DNA of 64,000 bases, taken from positions 992,001-1,056,000 of the forward strand of contig NC_016631.1 of the NCBI RefSeq assembly GCF_000178955.2, in the 5' to 3' direction. Numbering within the stretch: the stretch's first letter is position 1; every line of letters starts with the position of its first letter. Position numbers and translations under genes: made by a program. This document shows, in pieces, positions 7,251-16,423 of this stretch. A model generated the notes under the pieces. It was given only the letters and a program-made list of their open reading frames with translations, made no database searches and was not told where the DNA came from. Source of the stretch: Granulicella mallensis MP5ACTX8. Lineage in GTDB: Bacteria > Acidobacteriota > Terriglobia > Terriglobales > Acidobacteriaceae.

Positions 7251-8702
7251 TTACAGCTTAGGTAAGGTCGCAACATCCCAGCCTCCACCCAGTGCCTTGA
7301 TCAGAAGGACATTGGCTTCAAACTGTCGCCGCATAATATCGATGTCGTTTCGCTCATTCGCCAGGGCTGTTGTTTGCGAAGTGACAACTTGCAGATAAGT
7401 ATCGACACCGCCCTCATAGCGGTTTTGAAATAGCTGAAGGGCTTTTTCAGCAGACCCTGTAGCCTCATGCTGCTGTGCCGATTCTGTCTGGAGCACGTGC
7501 AGGACGACGATGTTGTCCTCTACCTGCTGAAAGGAGGTCAGCACGGTCTGGCGATAGTTGGCGACAGCGCCGTCGTAGCCTGCCCTGGCTGTGTCCGTGG
7601 TTGCCCGGCGTCTGCCTGCATCGAAGAGGGTCTCCGATAGTCCTGGACCGACGGCCCAAAAACGGCTGGGCCAGTTGAACCAGTTCAACAGGGAGGAGCC
7701 TTCAAAACCGGCCGCTGCTGACAGATTAAGCGTTGGATAGTAGGCAGCCTGTGCGATTCCAATCTGCTCGTTCGCCGCCGCCATGTGGCGTTCGGCAGAG
7801 GCGATGTCAGGACGTCGTTCGAGTAGTTGCGCAGGGAGAACGACAGGAATAGATGGCATAGCCGGAGGTCGCAAATTGAGAGGGATCGGCTGCAGGTCGA
7901 AGGCTGCGGGAGGCTTCCCGATGAGAATGGCCAGGGCATGTTCGTACTGCGCTCGTTGAACTGTAATCTCTGAAGCCTGAACGCGGGCGGCATCGAGTTG
8001 GGTCTTTGCCTGTGCGACATCGGACTCGGGCGCCGCACCACCCTCGAAGCGATTCACTGTCAGTTCGAGTGCCTGGCGATAGGCGGCGACAGTATCGTCG
8101 AGAAGCTTCTTCTGCGCATCCGCGCTCCGAACTTCGAAGTAGTCGATGGCAACTTCGGCATGGAGACTCAACCGCGCTGTCTCAAGATCGGCGGCGCTCG
8201 CCTGGGCCTGTTCCCTCGACGCGGTGACGGTGCGGCGCACCCTGCCCCAGAGGTCGACCTCGTAGTTGAGGTCGAAGGGGAGTGTGAAACTTCCCGTGCC
8301 GTTGTTTGCCAGGCTGGGCGAGAAATAGGGCTGGTCGGCTGAGTCGCGAACCGCTGAGATGCTGGGCGCTGTCCCAATCGTTGGAGCTTCAGCCGCGCGG
8401 TTGAAGCGGATCGCAGCCCGGGCTTCGCGGAAGTTCGCTTCGGCAATCTTCAACGACTGGTTCGAAGGTTCTACCTGCTCTTCCAACTCATTCAATTTCG
8501 GGTCGCCGTAGAGCTCCCACCACTTTCCTCGAATCAGCGTGCTATCCGGTTGGGCGACCTTCCAGCCATCCGATTCTTTCCAGTTGGTCAACTCCTTGAA
8601 GTCGGGTGCCAGGGGAGCTGTTGGCTTGGTGTACTTGGGGCCAACCATGCATCCGGATAACAACAATACGGTGGCGCTTAGGGGTAGAAGATACTTATTC
8701 AT
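7251..8702 (-). CDS. Outer-membrane efflux channel lipoprotein (NodT/OprM family)
   Basis: 483 residues. The signal peptide ends in a lipobox (LLSG-C18), so the protein is lipid-anchored in the outer membrane. It opens with the family hallmark 'CMVGPKYTKPTAP' and has two tandem OEP repeats rich in long helices ('LNELEEQVEPSNQSLKIAEANFREARAAIR', 'LLERRPDIASAERHMAAANEQIGIAQAAYYP') that build the TolC-like barrel and tunnel. Its start codon overlaps the stop of the adaptor gene by four bases (ATGA), so it is the last gene of the RND operon. It exports the pump's substrate to the outside; the substrate is unknown. Confidence 0.92.
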   Translation of the reverse strand: MNKYLLPLSATVLLLSGCMVGPKYTKPTAPLAPDFKELTNWKESDGWKVAQPDSTLIRGKWWELYGDPKLNELEEQVEPSNQSLKIAEANFREARAAIRFNRAAEAPTIGTAPSISAVRDSADQPYFSPSLANNGTGSFTLPFDLNYEVDLWGRVRRTVTASREQAQASAADLETARLSLHAEVAIDYFEVRSADAQKKLLDDTVAAYRQALELTVNRFEGGAAPESDVAQAKTQLDAARVQASEITVQRAQYEHALAILIGKPPAAFDLQPIPLNLRPPAMPSIPVVLPAQLLERRPDIASAERHMAAANEQIGIAQAAYYPTLNLSAAAGFEGSSLLNWFNWPSRFWAVGPGLSETLFDAGRRRATTDTARAGYDGAVANYRQTVLTSFQQVEDNIVVLHVLQTESAQQHEATGSAEKALQLFQNRYEGGVDTYLQVVTSQTTALANERNDIDIMRRQFEANVLLIKALGGGWDVATLPKL

Positions 8703-9904
8703 TGTCGTGCTCCGTCTGCCGGCTTCTGGGCGATCTGAACGGCGGCTCCATTCGCAAGGGAGTCCGAAGGGTTTACGATGACGGCATCCTGCGAGGAGAG
8801 GCCGCTGAGCACCTCTACGGAAGCCCCATAGTCCTGCCCAATCGTGATGGGAGTTAGCTGTATGTGACCATTGCGCACAACGCCTGCTCTTAATCCCTCA
8901 GAGCGGAAGAGCAACACATTGGTCGGAACGGAGACGGCGCTGGTGCTGGCCGGGACTTTGAGATGCACAAAGGCGTAAGCTCCCGGCATCAATCGTCCCG
9001 AGGGATTCGCCACGTCAACCTCTACGTTCAACGTGCGTGAGTTCGAGTCGATCGCGTCGGCATTTCGTACCAGCGTTCCCGTGAACTTCTCTCCCGGAAA
9101 GGCATCCAGAGTTACTGGAACCTGCTCTCCCGTCTTGATGGAGGAGGCATAGACCTCAGGGACGGGGATGTACACGCGCAGCTTCTGAACGGCGGCGAGG
9201 TGAAAGAGCTCTTTGGGGCCAGTGTTATCACCGGCCTGGATCAATGCTCCGATATCCGTGTTACGGGCCGTAATCACTCCGTCGAAGGGCGCGGTAATCC
9301 GCTCAAAGGCTTGAAGCTGTTCCAGCCGATCGACGTTGGCTTTATTCGAATCCACCAGAGCTTGTTTCGAGCCGAGATCGCTGATGGCTTGATCTGTCTC
9401 CTGTTGCGAGACGGAGTTGGTCTTGATCAGCTTCTGCCAGCGCGTTGCCGTAATCTGCGAGATCTGCAGATTGGCTTGAGCATTCTTGAGCTCCGCTTTC
9501 GCTTGTGCGAGTTGCTGGTCGAGTTCCGGGGTCTCGATCACAGCAAGAAGCTGTCCCTGCTTTACATGAGCACCGATGTCTACATACCAGTGTTGAACGT
9601 AGCCACTGGTGCGGGCATAGATAGGAGTGTCGGTAAAAGCCTGCGTGTTTCCAGGCAATTCAACCTCTTCCGCCTCGGAGTTCCCTTTGGGATAGACCAC
9701 ATCGACAAACGGTATGGCGGAGGCCTGGGCGACGGAATGCAACTGCTCCTCGGCTTCCACGCGTGAATGGATTCCCTTGAAGACGGCTAACCCAATACCA
9801 AGGACAAGGATGGCTCCGATGATGACGGGTCGCTTGCTGCGAGGCCGATTCTGAGAGGGCACTGGAGCGTTTGCTGCGGCAATGTTTGATTCATTCTGTG
9901 TCAT
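8699..9904 (-). CDS. RND efflux periplasmic adaptor subunit (HlyD/MFP family)
   Basis: 401 residues. A single N-terminal membrane anchor (about residues 26-43) follows a charged Pro-rich leader; no lipobox is present. The lipoyl/biotinyl half-motifs 'ARTSGYVQHWYVDIGAHVKQGQLLAVIETPELD' and 'ITAPFDGVITARNTDIGALIQAG' flank a coiled-coil hairpin (about 115-190). The membrane-proximal beta-barrel follows. It bridges the inner-membrane pump and the outer channel. It starts 14 bases after the pump gene and overlaps the channel gene. Confidence 0.92.
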   Translation of the reverse strand: MTQNESNIAAANAPVPSQNRPRSKRPVIIGAILVLGIGLAVFKGIHSRVEAEEQLHSVAQASAIPFVDVVYPKGNSEAEEVELPGNTQAFTDTPIYARTSGYVQHWYVDIGAHVKQGQLLAVIETPELDQQLAQAKAELKNAQANLQISQITATRWQKLIKTNSVSQQETDQAISDLGSKQALVDSNKANVDRLEQLQAFERITAPFDGVITARNTDIGALIQAGDNTGPKELFHLAAVQKLRVYIPVPEVYASSIKTGEQVPVTLDAFPGEKFTGTLVRNADAIDSNSRTLNVEVDVANPSGRLMPGAYAFVHLKVPASTSAVSVPTNVLLFRSEGLRAGVVRNGHIQLTPITIGQDYGASVEVLSGLSSQDAVIVNPSDSLANGAAVQIAQKPADGARQ

Positions 9905-9918
9905 GACGTAACTCCGCT

Positions 9919-12900
9919 TTAGGCTGTTGCGTGATCCTGGATGTCCTCAGAGGGGTCTGAGGGTATGATTTGAGTGTTGTGGTGGAACAACGTAAACACG
10001 GACGGAACAAAGACCAGGGTGGCGATGGTCGCGCAGAGCAGACCACCGATCACGGCGCGTCCGAGCGGCGCATTCTGTTCACCGCCGTCGCCGAGGCCAA
10101 GAGCCATCGGCACCATGCCGATCATCATGGCGAGAGCCGTCATGATGACAGGACGAAAGCGGGTGTTGCCTGCCTCGATAGCAGCTCTCAGAGCGTCTCC
10201 GTGAAGCTGCAGCCGTTCCTTTGCGAAGGAGACGACCAGGATGCTGTTGGCCGTCGCAACGCCGACGCACATCAACGCTCCCATCAAGGCTGGAACACTC
10301 AACGTCGTATGGGTGAAGAAGAGCATGAGAACGATGCCGGCCATGGCGGCGGGAAGCGCCGTGATGATGATGAAGGGATCAAGCCATGACTGGAAGTTCA
10401 CGACGATCAGCATGTACACCAGCACGATTGCAAACCCAAGACCCAGCAGCAAACCGTTATAGGAAGCACGCATCGTGGTAATCTGGCCGCGTATGGTGAT
10501 GAAGGTTCCACGCGGCAGGGACGCCCGATTCGCATCGACGATCTTCTGCACATCACGGCTGACAGAGCCGAGATCGCGGTCCTGCACAGCTCCATAGACG
10601 TCGATCACTCGCCGGATATTGTAGTGAGAGATAACGGCCATCTCGTGGGAGCGCTGCATCGATGCAACGTCCCCGAGTATCTCCGGATTATTTTTATTCC
10701 CGTCCGCGATCGGAATATTCTGAATATCCTTCACCGATTGAACGCGGTACTGTGGAGTCTGAGCGACCAGGTTGTAGTTCACCCCGTTATTCCAGTTGAC
10801 GAAGAACATCGGCGTGACCTGGAAGCTGCCGCTCAAGGTGTTCAACACACTCGACGCGATATTCTGCTCCGTAAGTCCTGCCTGCGAGGCCTTCGTTCGG
10901 TCCACGTCAACGTTGAGCGTGGGATAGTCGAGAGGCTGCTGGATGTGGAGGTCCGCAAGGCCGGACACCTGGTGCAGTTGGGCCATCAGCTTTTCGGCGA
11001 TGACATGGTTCGCCTGTACGTTGCTTCCTTCGATCTGCACATCGATCGGAGAGGGAAGACCGAAGTTGAGGATCTGGGTCACGATGTCCGCCGGCAGGAA
11101 GTAGAAGGTGACGCCGGGAAACTCTTGAGGAAGAGTCTTCCGCAGGTCGCGAACATAATCGGCTGTTGGACGATGGTGTTCGTTCAGTGACACGAGAATG
11201 TCGACGTCATTCGCGCCGAGTACACCGGAGGTCGAGTGCATCGTATTCAACGGGCTATACGGCAGGCCGATGTTATCGAGGATGTTGTCCATCTCGTTCG
11301 CTGGGACTTCCTTGCGAATCACGCCTTCGATGCGATCTGAGAGCTGTGCTGTCTCTTCGATTCTCATGCCCGTCTTTGAGCGAACGTGCAGGATGAATTG
11401 GCCGCTGTCGCTCTGTGGGAAGAAGTCCTGTCCGAGCCAAGGCACCAGGAGAAAGACGCAGAGACAGACCAGGAGAAAGGCGGGAATAAACAGCTTCCGA
11501 TGAGTGACAAGCCGTGTCAGCAGATCGTGATAGGCGGCACGTACGCGCTCGAAGCCTCTCTCAAAACTTCTTTGAAAGTGCACGAAAGGGTTGCGTGAGT
11601 CTTCGCGGCCCTCATTGAGCTTGAGCATGTACATCGCCAGCGTGGGCACGAGCGTTCTGGAGAGAATGTAAGACGCGAGCATCGCGAAGACGACAGCTTC
11701 TGCGAGAGGGACGAAGAGATAGCGAGCTACTCCGCCGAGCAGAAAGAGCGGCATGAAGACGATGCAGATGCAGAGCGTCGAGACCAGGGCTGGAACCGCA
11801 ATCTGCTGCGCACCATCCAAAATGGCTTGTTTGATGTCGGTCTCATGCCCCTCTTCGAGAATGCGGTTGACGTTCTCGATCTCAACAGTGGCGTCGTCGA
11901 CCAGGATGCCGACGGCGAGAGCCAGGCCGCCGAGTGTCATGATGTTGATCGTCTCGTGCAGAAAGCTCAATACGATGATCGAGGTGAGAATCGAGAGGGG
12001 TATCGAGACGGCGATGATGATGGTGCTGCGCCAGCTCCCGATAAACAGCAGGATCATCAACCCAGTCAGAGCACCGGCGATCACGGCTTCTCGAATTACA
12101 CCGCTGATCGCGCCGCGTACGAAGACCGACTGGTCGGAGAGCGGATTGATCTTCAGTTCAGGGGGCAGCGTTGCAGCGGCATGAGGCAGGATTCCGCGAA
12201 TGCCTGAGACGACATCCAGCGTTGAAGCATTGCCTGCCTTCAGGATGGAGAGAAGCACGCCGCGGTGTCCGTCCTGGCGAACTACGTTGGTCTGCACGGC
12301 GAATCCGTCGCTTACGCGGGCAACCTCTCTCAGGTAGATCGTCGTGTGCCCCACCTGTTTGATCGGGATGTTATTCAACTCGGCGATGGTGCGAGGCGCT
12401 ACATTCAGGCGCACATCCAGTTCGCTTTCCGCCACCTTGGCGGTGCCGGAGGGAAGGATCAGGTTCTGTGCGTTGACGGAGTTCAGTACGTCGTCAGGCG
12501 TGACTCCCTTGGACTGCATCAGGTTCTGATCCATGTTGATCATCACCTGCCGTTGTTTGCCGCCATACGGCAGCGGGATCACGGCTCCTGGAACCGTGAT
12601 GAGCTGGGTTCTCAGGAAGTTGAGGGTGAGATCGTTCAACTGCGATTCGGACATCCCTTTTCCGGAGATTCCAAGCTGCAGAATGGGAACGCTCGAAGCG
12701 CTGAAGTTGATGATCTCCGGCGGCTGCACGTTCGGAGGAAGAAAGCGCTCTACAAACCCACCTGCCGCCACCACCTGGGCGTTTGCCGTATCGAGGCTCG
12801 TTCCGGGCTGAAGATAGATCTTTACTACCGCGACTCCGTTGTAGGTGGTGGACTCGATGTGCTGAATGTTATCGACCAGCGTGGTCAGCACCTTCTCATA

Positions 12901-13098
12901 AGGAGTGGTTAGGCGCGTCTCAAGGTCTTCAGGATTGAGTCCCGTGTAGGTCCAGGCGACGGAGATCACCGGGATATTGATGTTAGGAAAGATGTCCGTG
13001 GGGGTTTGAAGGATGATCGCTGGGCTAAGCAACAGAATGAGGAGCGCCAGGATAATAAAGGTATAGGGCCGATTGAGGGCTAATCTGACTATCCACAT
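9919..13098 (-). CDS. RND family efflux pump, inner-membrane permease
   Basis: 1059 residues, the normal length for the AcrB/HAE-1 and related class. TM1 is at residues 9-30 ('YTFIILALLILLLSPAIIL'), followed by the porter motif 'IFPNINIPVISVAWTYTGLNPEDLE'. The TM4 proton-relay segment 'GGLALAVGILVDDATVEIENVNR' has the paired Asp needed for proton coupling. A second set of six helices lies at about 870-1040. The substrate is not predictable; relatives export drugs, detergents or organic acids. It is the first gene of a pump-adaptor-channel operon. A LysR gene is divergently transcribed 260 bp away and is the likely regulator. Confidence 0.93.
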   Translation of the reverse strand: MWIVRLALNRPYTFIILALLILLLSPAIILQTPTDIFPNINIPVISVAWTYTGLNPEDLETRLTTPYEKVLTTLVDNIQHIESTTYNGVAVVKIYLQPGTSLDTANAQVVAAGGFVERFLPPNVQPPEIINFSASSVPILQLGISGKGMSESQLNDLTLNFLRTQLITVPGAVIPLPYGGKQRQVMINMDQNLMQSKGVTPDDVLNSVNAQNLILPSGTAKVAESELDVRLNVAPRTIAELNNIPIKQVGHTTIYLREVARVSDGFAVQTNVVRQDGHRGVLLSILKAGNASTLDVVSGIRGILPHAAATLPPELKINPLSDQSVFVRGAISGVIREAVIAGALTGLMILLFIGSWRSTIIIAVSIPLSILTSIIVLSFLHETINIMTLGGLALAVGILVDDATVEIENVNRILEEGHETDIKQAILDGAQQIAVPALVSTLCICIVFMPLFLLGGVARYLFVPLAEAVVFAMLASYILSRTLVPTLAMYMLKLNEGREDSRNPFVHFQRSFERGFERVRAAYHDLLTRLVTHRKLFIPAFLLVCLCVFLLVPWLGQDFFPQSDSGQFILHVRSKTGMRIEETAQLSDRIEGVIRKEVPANEMDNILDNIGLPYSPLNTMHSTSGVLGANDVDILVSLNEHHRPTADYVRDLRKTLPQEFPGVTFYFLPADIVTQILNFGLPSPIDVQIEGSNVQANHVIAEKLMAQLHQVSGLADLHIQQPLDYPTLNVDVDRTKASQAGLTEQNIASSVLNTLSGSFQVTPMFFVNWNNGVNYNLVAQTPQYRVQSVKDIQNIPIADGNKNNPEILGDVASMQRSHEMAVISHYNIRRVIDVYGAVQDRDLGSVSRDVQKIVDANRASLPRGTFITIRGQITTMRASYNGLLLGLGFAIVLVYMLIVVNFQSWLDPFIIITALPAAMAGIVLMLFFTHTTLSVPALMGALMCVGVATANSILVVSFAKERLQLHGDALRAAIEAGNTRFRPVIMTALAMMIGMVPMALGLGDGGEQNAPLGRAVIGGLLCATIATLVFVPSVFTLFHHNTQIIPSDPSEDIQDHATA

Positions 13099-13358
13099 AA
13101 TCTTGTTTTCGCTCCGGGGGGCCTATGTTGGCCTCCGCTTCGCTTCTCCTTGAGTGCTCTTTCTCTGGTTCACCTCTTCCGCAAGCCGCAATCCCGCAGA
13201 AAGGGTTATGCAGTGATAGATTCCTATCGTGCATACTAAGAATCATGAAACTTCTTAATAATCATTATGAGGATTGAGCATTCTGTGGGGCTGAAGATGG
13301 CATATAAGGAATCTTCAAGGAAGAATAAGCATCAGAAAGAGAAGAGGAGTCGAAGCGA
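13099..13358. promoter_or_regulatory. Divergent promoter region, RND operon / LysR gene
   Basis: A 260-bp gap between divergent genes. An AT-rich patch with a perfect palindrome ATAATCATTAT (13258-13268) lies about 90 bp before the LysR gene. It may be a LysR-type binding site; this is inference only. Nothing else was recognised here. Confidence 0.35.
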
Positions 13359-14261
13359 ATGAACCTGATTGATCTGGAGGCTTTCGTCTCTGTTGTAGAC
13401 CATGGCTCGGTTGTGGCGGCGGCTGCCGGCCTTCATCTCACGCAGTCGGCTGTGACGCGCCGGATTCAGAACCTGGAAGACGCATTGGGGATGCCGCTAC
13501 TCGATCGGCAGACACGGCCCATGCGTCCGACTCGCGCTGGGCAGGAGACGTACGAGTTTGCGAAGCCCGTATTAAGCTCTGTGAACGATCTGAAGACGGG
13601 CATCATGAACGGGGGGGAGCCCTCCGGCAATTTTCGTTTTGGAATGCCGCGCGGGCTGGGAGATCTTGCCATCGGTTCGCCGATACGATGTCTCCGCACG
13701 GAGTTCCCGAAGTTACAGATTCAGGCCTTTGTGCAGTGGAGCACGGTTCTTCTGGAGCGTCTCGCCAGTCGGACGTTAGATGCCGCCGTCGTCTTGATTC
13801 CCGAGGGAGTTGTCCCCCCGTCCTCCCTGGTAGCGGAGTGCATTGGAACAGAGCCGCTTTCTATCGTTGCAGCGAAGACGAAGCGCTTGCCGCCGTCGAT
13901 CAACTTTGAAGAACTCTCTGAGGAGTCCTGGGTGCTGAATCCTCACGGATGCGGAAGTCGCCAGCTGCTTGAAGTGGCTTTTCTGCAGCGTGGATTGCCT
14001 TTTGTCTCAGCGGTGGAAGCAGAAGGATATGAGCTGCAGTTCTCTCTTGTGGCGGAGGGTGTGGGGCTCGGTCTCGCGATGCCGCAGGTGTTTCATTCCT
14101 CCCCCTTGCGCAAGCAGTTGAAACTGGTCGATGTGAAGGATTTCACTCCAAGGCAAAATATCTGGTTATTGCACTCCAGGCATATTGGCCGGTTAGCTCC
14201 GGCCGTTCGCTGTGTACGAGACACGGTGATCCAGTACCTTCACTACAAAGGCCGCCAGTAG
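13359..14261 (+). CDS. LysR family transcriptional regulator
   Basis: 300 residues; GAGGAG lies upstream of the ATG. The winged helix-turn-helix is at residues 1-60 ('DLEAFVSVVDHGSVVAAAAGLHLTQSAVTRRIQNLEDALGMPLLDR'), followed by a periplasmic-binding-protein-like effector domain to the end. It stands divergent from the RND operon, the usual arrangement for a LysR activator or repressor of an efflux system. The effector is unknown. Confidence 0.9.
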   Translation: MNLIDLEAFVSVVDHGSVVAAAAGLHLTQSAVTRRIQNLEDALGMPLLDRQTRPMRPTRAGQETYEFAKPVLSSVNDLKTGIMNGGEPSGNFRFGMPRGLGDLAIGSPIRCLRTEFPKLQIQAFVQWSTVLLERLASRTLDAAVVLIPEGVVPPSSLVAECIGTEPLSIVAAKTKRLPPSINFEELSEESWVLNPHGCGSRQLLEVAFLQRGLPFVSAVEAEGYELQFSLVAEGVGLGLAMPQVFHSSPLRKQLKLVDVKDFTPRQNIWLLHSRHIGRLAPAVRCVRDTVIQYLHYKGRQ

Positions 14262-14285
14262 AGGGTTTATCGCGCTATTTCAGAG

Positions 14286-15896
14286 CTACATCTTCGGCGC
14301 GATGGCCAGTGGCGCATAGTGTGCCCAGTCCACATCGACATAGCCCATAGCCTGAGCGTCTTCATCGGCATTGAAGGTGAAGATCGCGGGGCGAGCTGCC
14401 TTCCACCAGGTGAAGAAGATCGGGGTGGGAGTGCCCAGTGTTTGAAAGGTCTTTCCTTCGTTCGTGCTCCACGCGTAGGTGGCGGTCTCGTGGGAGACCG
14501 TCACCCGAAGTTGTACGAGGTCGGTCGTGATGGCTGGACCGTCGAAGGCCTTGCCATCCAATAGAGCGTGAAGCTGCCGTTTGCCATGGTCTTGCGTGAC
14601 GAAGAGGGAGCCTGCCCGTTCCGAGAACATGGCCACTCCGGCTTGCTGTCCATCTGCCAGACCTTTCAGCTGCAGCGCTACCGTGAAGGAATAGCCTGGG
14701 TCCTGTCCCATTTCGGTGAGGGTGTTGCGTGCTTCCAGAAGGCTGTGCGCAGGCATGGCATAGAGGCGAAGGAACCCGCGGCGTTCCTCCAGGGACCAAT
14801 GTGCAGGCTCGGGATTATGGTTCCATTCCCATTGCAGTCCGAGTTCGGAGCGAGAGAACTCGTCTGACGTCGCAGGACGAGCATTGGAGAGTGAACTTGC
14901 GGGCACGGGAGCGGAACTTACAGGCTCGCCCGTCACCTCATCGCTACCGGCCTTGCCGATGACGGGCCAACCGTTGTCCCATCGAACCGGTTCGAGATAG
15001 TCGATTCGTCCATACGCACCGGCGGAGTGAAAGTGCAGGAACCATCCTTTGCCGCCGGGCGTTTCAATATAGCCACCCTGATGGGGGCCATTGACGGACG
15101 TCGAACCCTGCGCAAGCACCGTGCGAACTTCATAGGGGCCCTCGATGCTGCGTGATCGGAGAACGGCCTGTGCTCCTGTGCTGACTCCCCCATAAGGAGC
15201 GAAGATGTAGTAGTAACCATCCCTCTTGTAGAGCTTTGGTCCTTCGAGCGTCGGCAGGTTTTTCGCATCCCGTTCGATCACTGTGCCGGCGTCGAGCACG
15301 GTGCGTCCATCCGGACTCATGTGATGCAGGATCAGCGGACCGGCGCCGACGCGTGAATGGATCAGGTAGGCCTGACCGTCGTCGTCCCAGAAGGGGCAGG
15401 GGTCTTCATAGCCTGGACCTGCCAGTACAGCTACGGGAGGCGTCCACGGGCCTGCCGGAGAGCTCGCCGAACTCATGAAGATTCCTTCGTCCGGCGTGGG
15501 GAAGTAGACGTAGTAGCGGCCAGCATGAAAACGGATGGCAGGCGCCCAGGCGCCTCTTCCATAGCGGTTGCCACCGATCATGCTGTAGCGGGGATCGATG
15601 TCGAGACGCGGAAATACGTGACCTACGATCGTCCAGTGCAGCAGGTCTGTTGACTTCAGGACAGGGATGCCCGGCATGAAGGAGAAGGTCGAGGCGACGA
15701 GCAGGTACTCGTTGCCTACGCGGATGACGTCAGGATCGGAGTAATCGCCCCAAAGGATCGGGTTGTGGTATTCCGCGCGGGACGTCGATTGTGCCGCGCC
15801 TGGCGATAGAAACCCGCAGGAAGGAATCAGAAAAAGAAGAACGTGGGAGAGCGTTCGGTAGGGTATGGAATGTTGCCATGTCTTCAGAATCTTCAT
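14286..15896 (-). CDS. Glycoside hydrolase family 43 (beta-xylosidase / arabinofuranosidase type), secreted
   Basis: 536 residues from MKILKTWQHS; the ATG at 15896 has GGGAGG eight bases upstream. A signal peptide ends near GAAQS. The five-bladed GH43 catalytic domain covers about residues 40-330: the general base lies in 'GDYSDPDVIRVG', the transition-state Asp region in 'YEDPCPFWDDDGQAYL', and the general acid Glu in 'TLEGPKLYKRDGYYYIFAPYGG'. A concanavalin-like C-terminal domain follows (about 345-530). Members remove xylose or arabinose side chains from plant hemicellulose; the exact activity cannot be told. It stands alone, convergent with the LysR gene. Confidence 0.87.
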   Translation of the reverse strand: MKILKTWQHSIPYRTLSHVLLFLIPSCGFLSPGAAQSTSRAEYHNPILWGDYSDPDVIRVGNEYLLVASTFSFMPGIPVLKSTDLLHWTIVGHVFPRLDIDPRYSMIGGNRYGRGAWAPAIRFHAGRYYVYFPTPDEGIFMSSASSPAGPWTPPVAVLAGPGYEDPCPFWDDDGQAYLIHSRVGAGPLILHHMSPDGRTVLDAGTVIERDAKNLPTLEGPKLYKRDGYYYIFAPYGGVSTGAQAVLRSRSIEGPYEVRTVLAQGSTSVNGPHQGGYIETPGGKGWFLHFHSAGAYGRIDYLEPVRWDNGWPVIGKAGSDEVTGEPVSSAPVPASSLSNARPATSDEFSRSELGLQWEWNHNPEPAHWSLEERRGFLRLYAMPAHSLLEARNTLTEMGQDPGYSFTVALQLKGLADGQQAGVAMFSERAGSLFVTQDHGKRQLHALLDGKAFDGPAITTDLVQLRVTVSHETATYAWSTNEGKTFQTLGTPTPIFFTWWKAARPAIFTFNADEDAQAMGYVDVDWAHYAPLAIAPKM

Positions 15897-15988
15897 ATCG
15901 ATTGCCTCCCATCTTATAGAAGGCAACTGCGGGAGGTTTGAAGCAGAGCCAGGCTAGAGGTACGCCCATGCTCTTGTTCGATCTCCCT

Positions 15989-16220
15989 CAGAATCGTCAT
16001 CCTGAGCGTAGCGCTTCGCGTTTTTGCGAAGCGCGCAGTCGAAGGACCCCGAGGGATTTCATCTTGCCCATGGTGTCGAGACCTTTCTCACTACGAAAGC
16101 CCAAGCTCGAGCGCTCGGGGTAGAAAAGGTGCAAAGGGCATGGGCAAGATAGCAACCTTCGGGGTCCTTCGACTACGCGTCCCCAAAGGCCGGGACGCTA
16201 CGCTCAGGATGACGGTTCTG
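15989..16220. repeat. 232-bp palindromic element, family B copy 1
   Basis: The ends are near-perfect inverted arms beginning CAGAATCGTCATCCTGAGCG on the left and closing with the complement on the right. Second arms 'GTCGAAGGACCCCGA' and 'CGGGGTCCTTCGAC' and third arms 'CTTGCCCATG' and 'CATGGGCAAG' lie further in. A full second copy is at 30784-31016 and a truncated one at 41010-41155. There is no gene inside. Confidence 0.85.
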
Positions 16221-16358
16221 TCGTGAGATAAAAACAAAAATGCTGTGGAGTGCGAGTCATCGATCCAGAAGTTCTCTGCAACGGGCCTCCGAGGCGTCTT
16301 TGCGCCAGCCCCGTTCGTCTATTGAAACAGTCGTCAGCCTCTTGGGTTGTCGATCTCG

Positions 16359-16401
16359 GACCTCCTCCGGTGCTTCGCCAAAAAGACAACCGGAGGGGGT
16401 C
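16359..16401 (-). terminator. 3' hairpin with conserved loop, copy 1
   Basis: A 12-bp arm (16359-16370) pairs with 16390-16401 around a 19-base loop. Read on the minus strand the loop holds GTCTTTTTGGCGAAGC. It begins 23 bases after the stop of the TonB receptor gene. A second hairpin with a different stem but the same loop core (GTCTTTTGGCGAAGC) follows the cyanase gene at 20473-20513. Confidence 0.5.
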
Positions 16402-16423
16402 TTCCTTCACTTTTCAAAAACAT

